A DNA stretch of 13,984 bases from Marmoricola sp. Its GTDB lineage: Bacteria > Actinomycetota > Actinomycetes > Propionibacteriales > Nocardioidaceae. Position 1 is the first letter of the stretch, and every line of letters begins with the position of its first letter. Shown in pieces: positions 12,477 through 13,984 of the stretch. The notes under the pieces were generated by a model. That model ran no database searches, was not told where the DNA came from, and worked only from the letters and a program-made list of their open reading frames with translations. Location: the NCBI GenBank assembly GCA_030151765.1, contig JASLCW010000019.1, forward strand, positions 1 through 13,984, in the 5' to 3' direction. Both the position numbers and the translations under genes were made by a program.

Positions 12477-13984
12477 CCCAATACCCTCCGTACGACGTCG
12501 AGCCCGGGCCCGCGTTCCAGCAGGTGCAGTCGCAACACGGGCCGCCCGTGCGCGGCCAGCACCGAGGCGTCGCCGACGGCCTGGGCGTGGATGAAGTCAC
12601 CGAAGGTGAAGCTCTGGTCGGGAATCGCCAGGTCCTCGCGGGGTTCGTCGGTGATCTGCAGGAAGACACCCGTGGGGGCGCCGCCCTTGTGGTACTGCCC
12701 GGTGGAATGCAGGAAGCGCGGCCCCCACCCGAAGGTCGTCGGCCGGCCGGTGCGGGCCGCCAGGCTCTCCCGGAGGCCGTGCAGGTCGGCATCGGTGGCC
12801 CGGTTGAGGTAGGCCATCACCGCCAGGTAGGAGTGGTCGCCTGTTGCCTCGAGCTGGCCGAGCAGCGCAGCCACGGCCTCAGGCACGGTCGTCTGCCCGT
12901 CGAGCAGCCCGTCGGTCGCGAAGACCGCGATCGGGCCGTCGGTGAAGACCGGCTCGGGCACCGGTGCGGAGCCGCCGAGCATGTCGCGGGCAGCCTGCTT
13001 GGCGCTCTCGACGTCGGGCTGGTCGAAGGGATTGATGCCGATGATGCGACCGGCCACGGGCACGGCGTACTCCCAGAGGAGCATCGCGGCACCGAGGGGC
13101 GCGACGACCTGAGCCCCCCAACCGGATGCAGGGGCGACATCGGTCAGGGGACCCAGGGTGACCAGGACCTCGTCGGCGGTGCTCGGGGTGAAGTTCGGCG
13201 CGGCCACACCCGGTACGACGACGGGCAGGATGCCCAAGCCGTGCTTGCCCGTCGACTCGGCGATCAGCTGCTCGGCCCAGTCGCCGAAGCCGTGCAGCCC
13301 GGAGCCGTTGTCGGCGATGACCGCCTTGTCGACACCCGCGCGGTTGGCGACGCCGAGCAGCGCGCCCAGGCGGAGACCGGGGTTGTCGACGCTGTCGGTC
13401 TCGAGCGCGGGCTGGATGGCCGCCGCCTCGTCCAGCAGCCGGCCGATGTCCGCGCCCGCGAGACCACTCGGGACCAGGCCGAAGGCGGTGAGCGCGGAGT
13501 AGCGGCCGCCCACCTCGGAATCGGCGTTGAAGACCCGGTAGCCGTCGGCACGCGCGGAGGCGTCGAGAGGCGAGCCCGCATCGGTCACGATCACCAGGTG
13601 CTGCTTGGGATCGCGGCCGGCCTCGGTCAGCGCCACCTCGTAGGCGCGGCGTTGCGAGGCCGTCTCGACGGTGCTGCCGGACTTGCTGGAGACCACCACG
13701 ATGGTGCGCTCGAGCAAGTCCCCGATGGTGTTGCGGACATAGTCGGGGTCGGAGGAGTCGAGCACTGTCAGCGGTACGCCGTCGGTCGCGCAGATCACCT
13801 CGGGGGCCAGCGAGGAGCCACCCATGCCGCACAGGACGACGTGGTCGAGACCCGCCGCATTGAGCTCGCTCCTGAGTGCCGTGATCTCCGGAACCAGCGC
13901 CCGCGACTCCTCGGCCAGGCCCACCCACGCGAGCCGCTTGTGTGCCTCCGAGGCGGCCTCGGGCCCCCAGAGGTCCGCGTCGCG
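12473..13984 (-). CDS. pgi: Glucose-6-phosphate isomerase (5' end outside the window)
   Basis: Interconverts glucose-6-phosphate and fructose-6-phosphate, linking glycolysis to the pentose phosphate genes beside it. 503 codons are visible. The frame is open to the window edge (reading RDADLWGPEAASEA inward), so the internal GTG at 13924 is not the start. SIS-domain motifs are clear: LCGMGGSSLAPE and VVVSSKSGSTVET in the first domain, NPFDQPDVESAK in the second, and FGWGPRFLHSTGQYHKGG in the C-terminal part. This is the divergent actinobacterial Pgi form, known both as a free enzyme and fused behind transaldolase (tal-pgi). Which one applies cannot be seen here. The stop overlaps the mini-ORF that leads to zwf. 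Confidence 0.93.
   Translation of the reverse strand, partial: RDADLWGPEAASEAHKRLAWVGLAEESRALVPEITALRSELNAAGLDHVVLCGMGGSSLAPEVICATDGVPLTVLDSSDPDYVRNTIGDLLERTIVVVSSKSGSTVETASQRRAYEVALTEAGRDPKQHLVIVTDAGSPLDASARADGYRVFNADSEVGGRYSALTAFGLVPSGLAGADIGRLLDEAAAIQPALETDSVDNPGLRLGALLGVANRAGVDKAVIADNGSGLHGFGDWAEQLIAESTGKHGLGILPVVVPGVAAPNFTPSTADEVLVTLGPLTDVAPASGWGAQVVAPLGAAMLLWEYAVPVAGRIIGINPFDQPDVESAKQAARDMLGGSAPVPEPVFTDGPIAVFATDGLLDGQTTVPEAVAALLGQLEATGDHSYLAVMAYLNRATDADLHGLRESLAARTGRPTTFGWGPRFLHSTGQYHKGGAPTGVFLQITDEPREDLAIPDQSFTFGDFIHAQAVGDASVLAAHGRPVLRLHLLERGPGLDVVRRVLG

Noticed and set aside
11275..12594. A 439-codon plus-strand frame opposite zwf
   Set aside because: Antisense shadow of zwf. No ribosome site or recognisable family.

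Overview
This is a high-GC actinobacterial chromosome segment, with no sign of plasmid or phage origin. WhiA, RbpA and OpcA are all present; these are actinobacterial markers, although WhiA also occurs in Firmicutes. The gene order uvrC-rapZ-yvcK-whiA-gap-pgk-tpiA-secG-rbpA, facing pgl-opcA-zwf-pgi, is the classic actinobacterial central-carbon block. The style of the proteins and the Rieske lipoprotein before uvrC suggest Propionibacteriales (for example a Nocardioides relative). That placement is inference and was not tested.

Left to right, the plus strand carries: the last 44 codons of a probably exported, Ig-like-repeat protein; a Tat-type Rieske lipoprotein; a tight uvrC-rapZ-yvcK-whiA cluster whose first three genes overlap by a few bases (RNA-repair/UDP-sugar/cell-cycle type conserved genes behind the UvrC nuclease); the glycolytic run gap-pgk-tpiA; then secG and the RNA polymerase-binding protein rbpA. 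The minus strand, converging on rbpA, carries the pentose-phosphate entry genes pgi (5' end outside the window), zwf, opcA and pgl. The two halves meet at triose-phosphate and glucose-6-phosphate metabolism.

Two things are not explained by the ordinary annotation. First, the 163-bp gap between the convergent rbpA and pgl genes holds five copies of a 19-bp motif (consensus GAGACCCCANNCAAATGCA). The copies are spaced 32 bp apart within each arm, two in one orientation and three in the other, and four of them are placed exactly symmetrically around position 9123.5. Second, the minus-strand operon contains two unannotated mini-ORFs, each exactly 72 nt (23 codons). Each has its own Shine-Dalgarno sequence. 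Each starts on the stop codon of the gene before it and ends on the start codon of the gene after it, so pgi, mini-ORF, zwf, mini-ORF, opcA and pgl form one unbroken chain of overlapping reading frames.

A third, lesser pattern is that four genes (the Rieske gene, uvrC, whiA, secG) have a TANNNT -10-like hexamer ending 6 or 7 nt before the start codon and no clear ribosome site. That is the signature of leaderless transcription in actinobacteria. It also fixes the whiA start. Everything else looks like conserved, intact housekeeping sequence.
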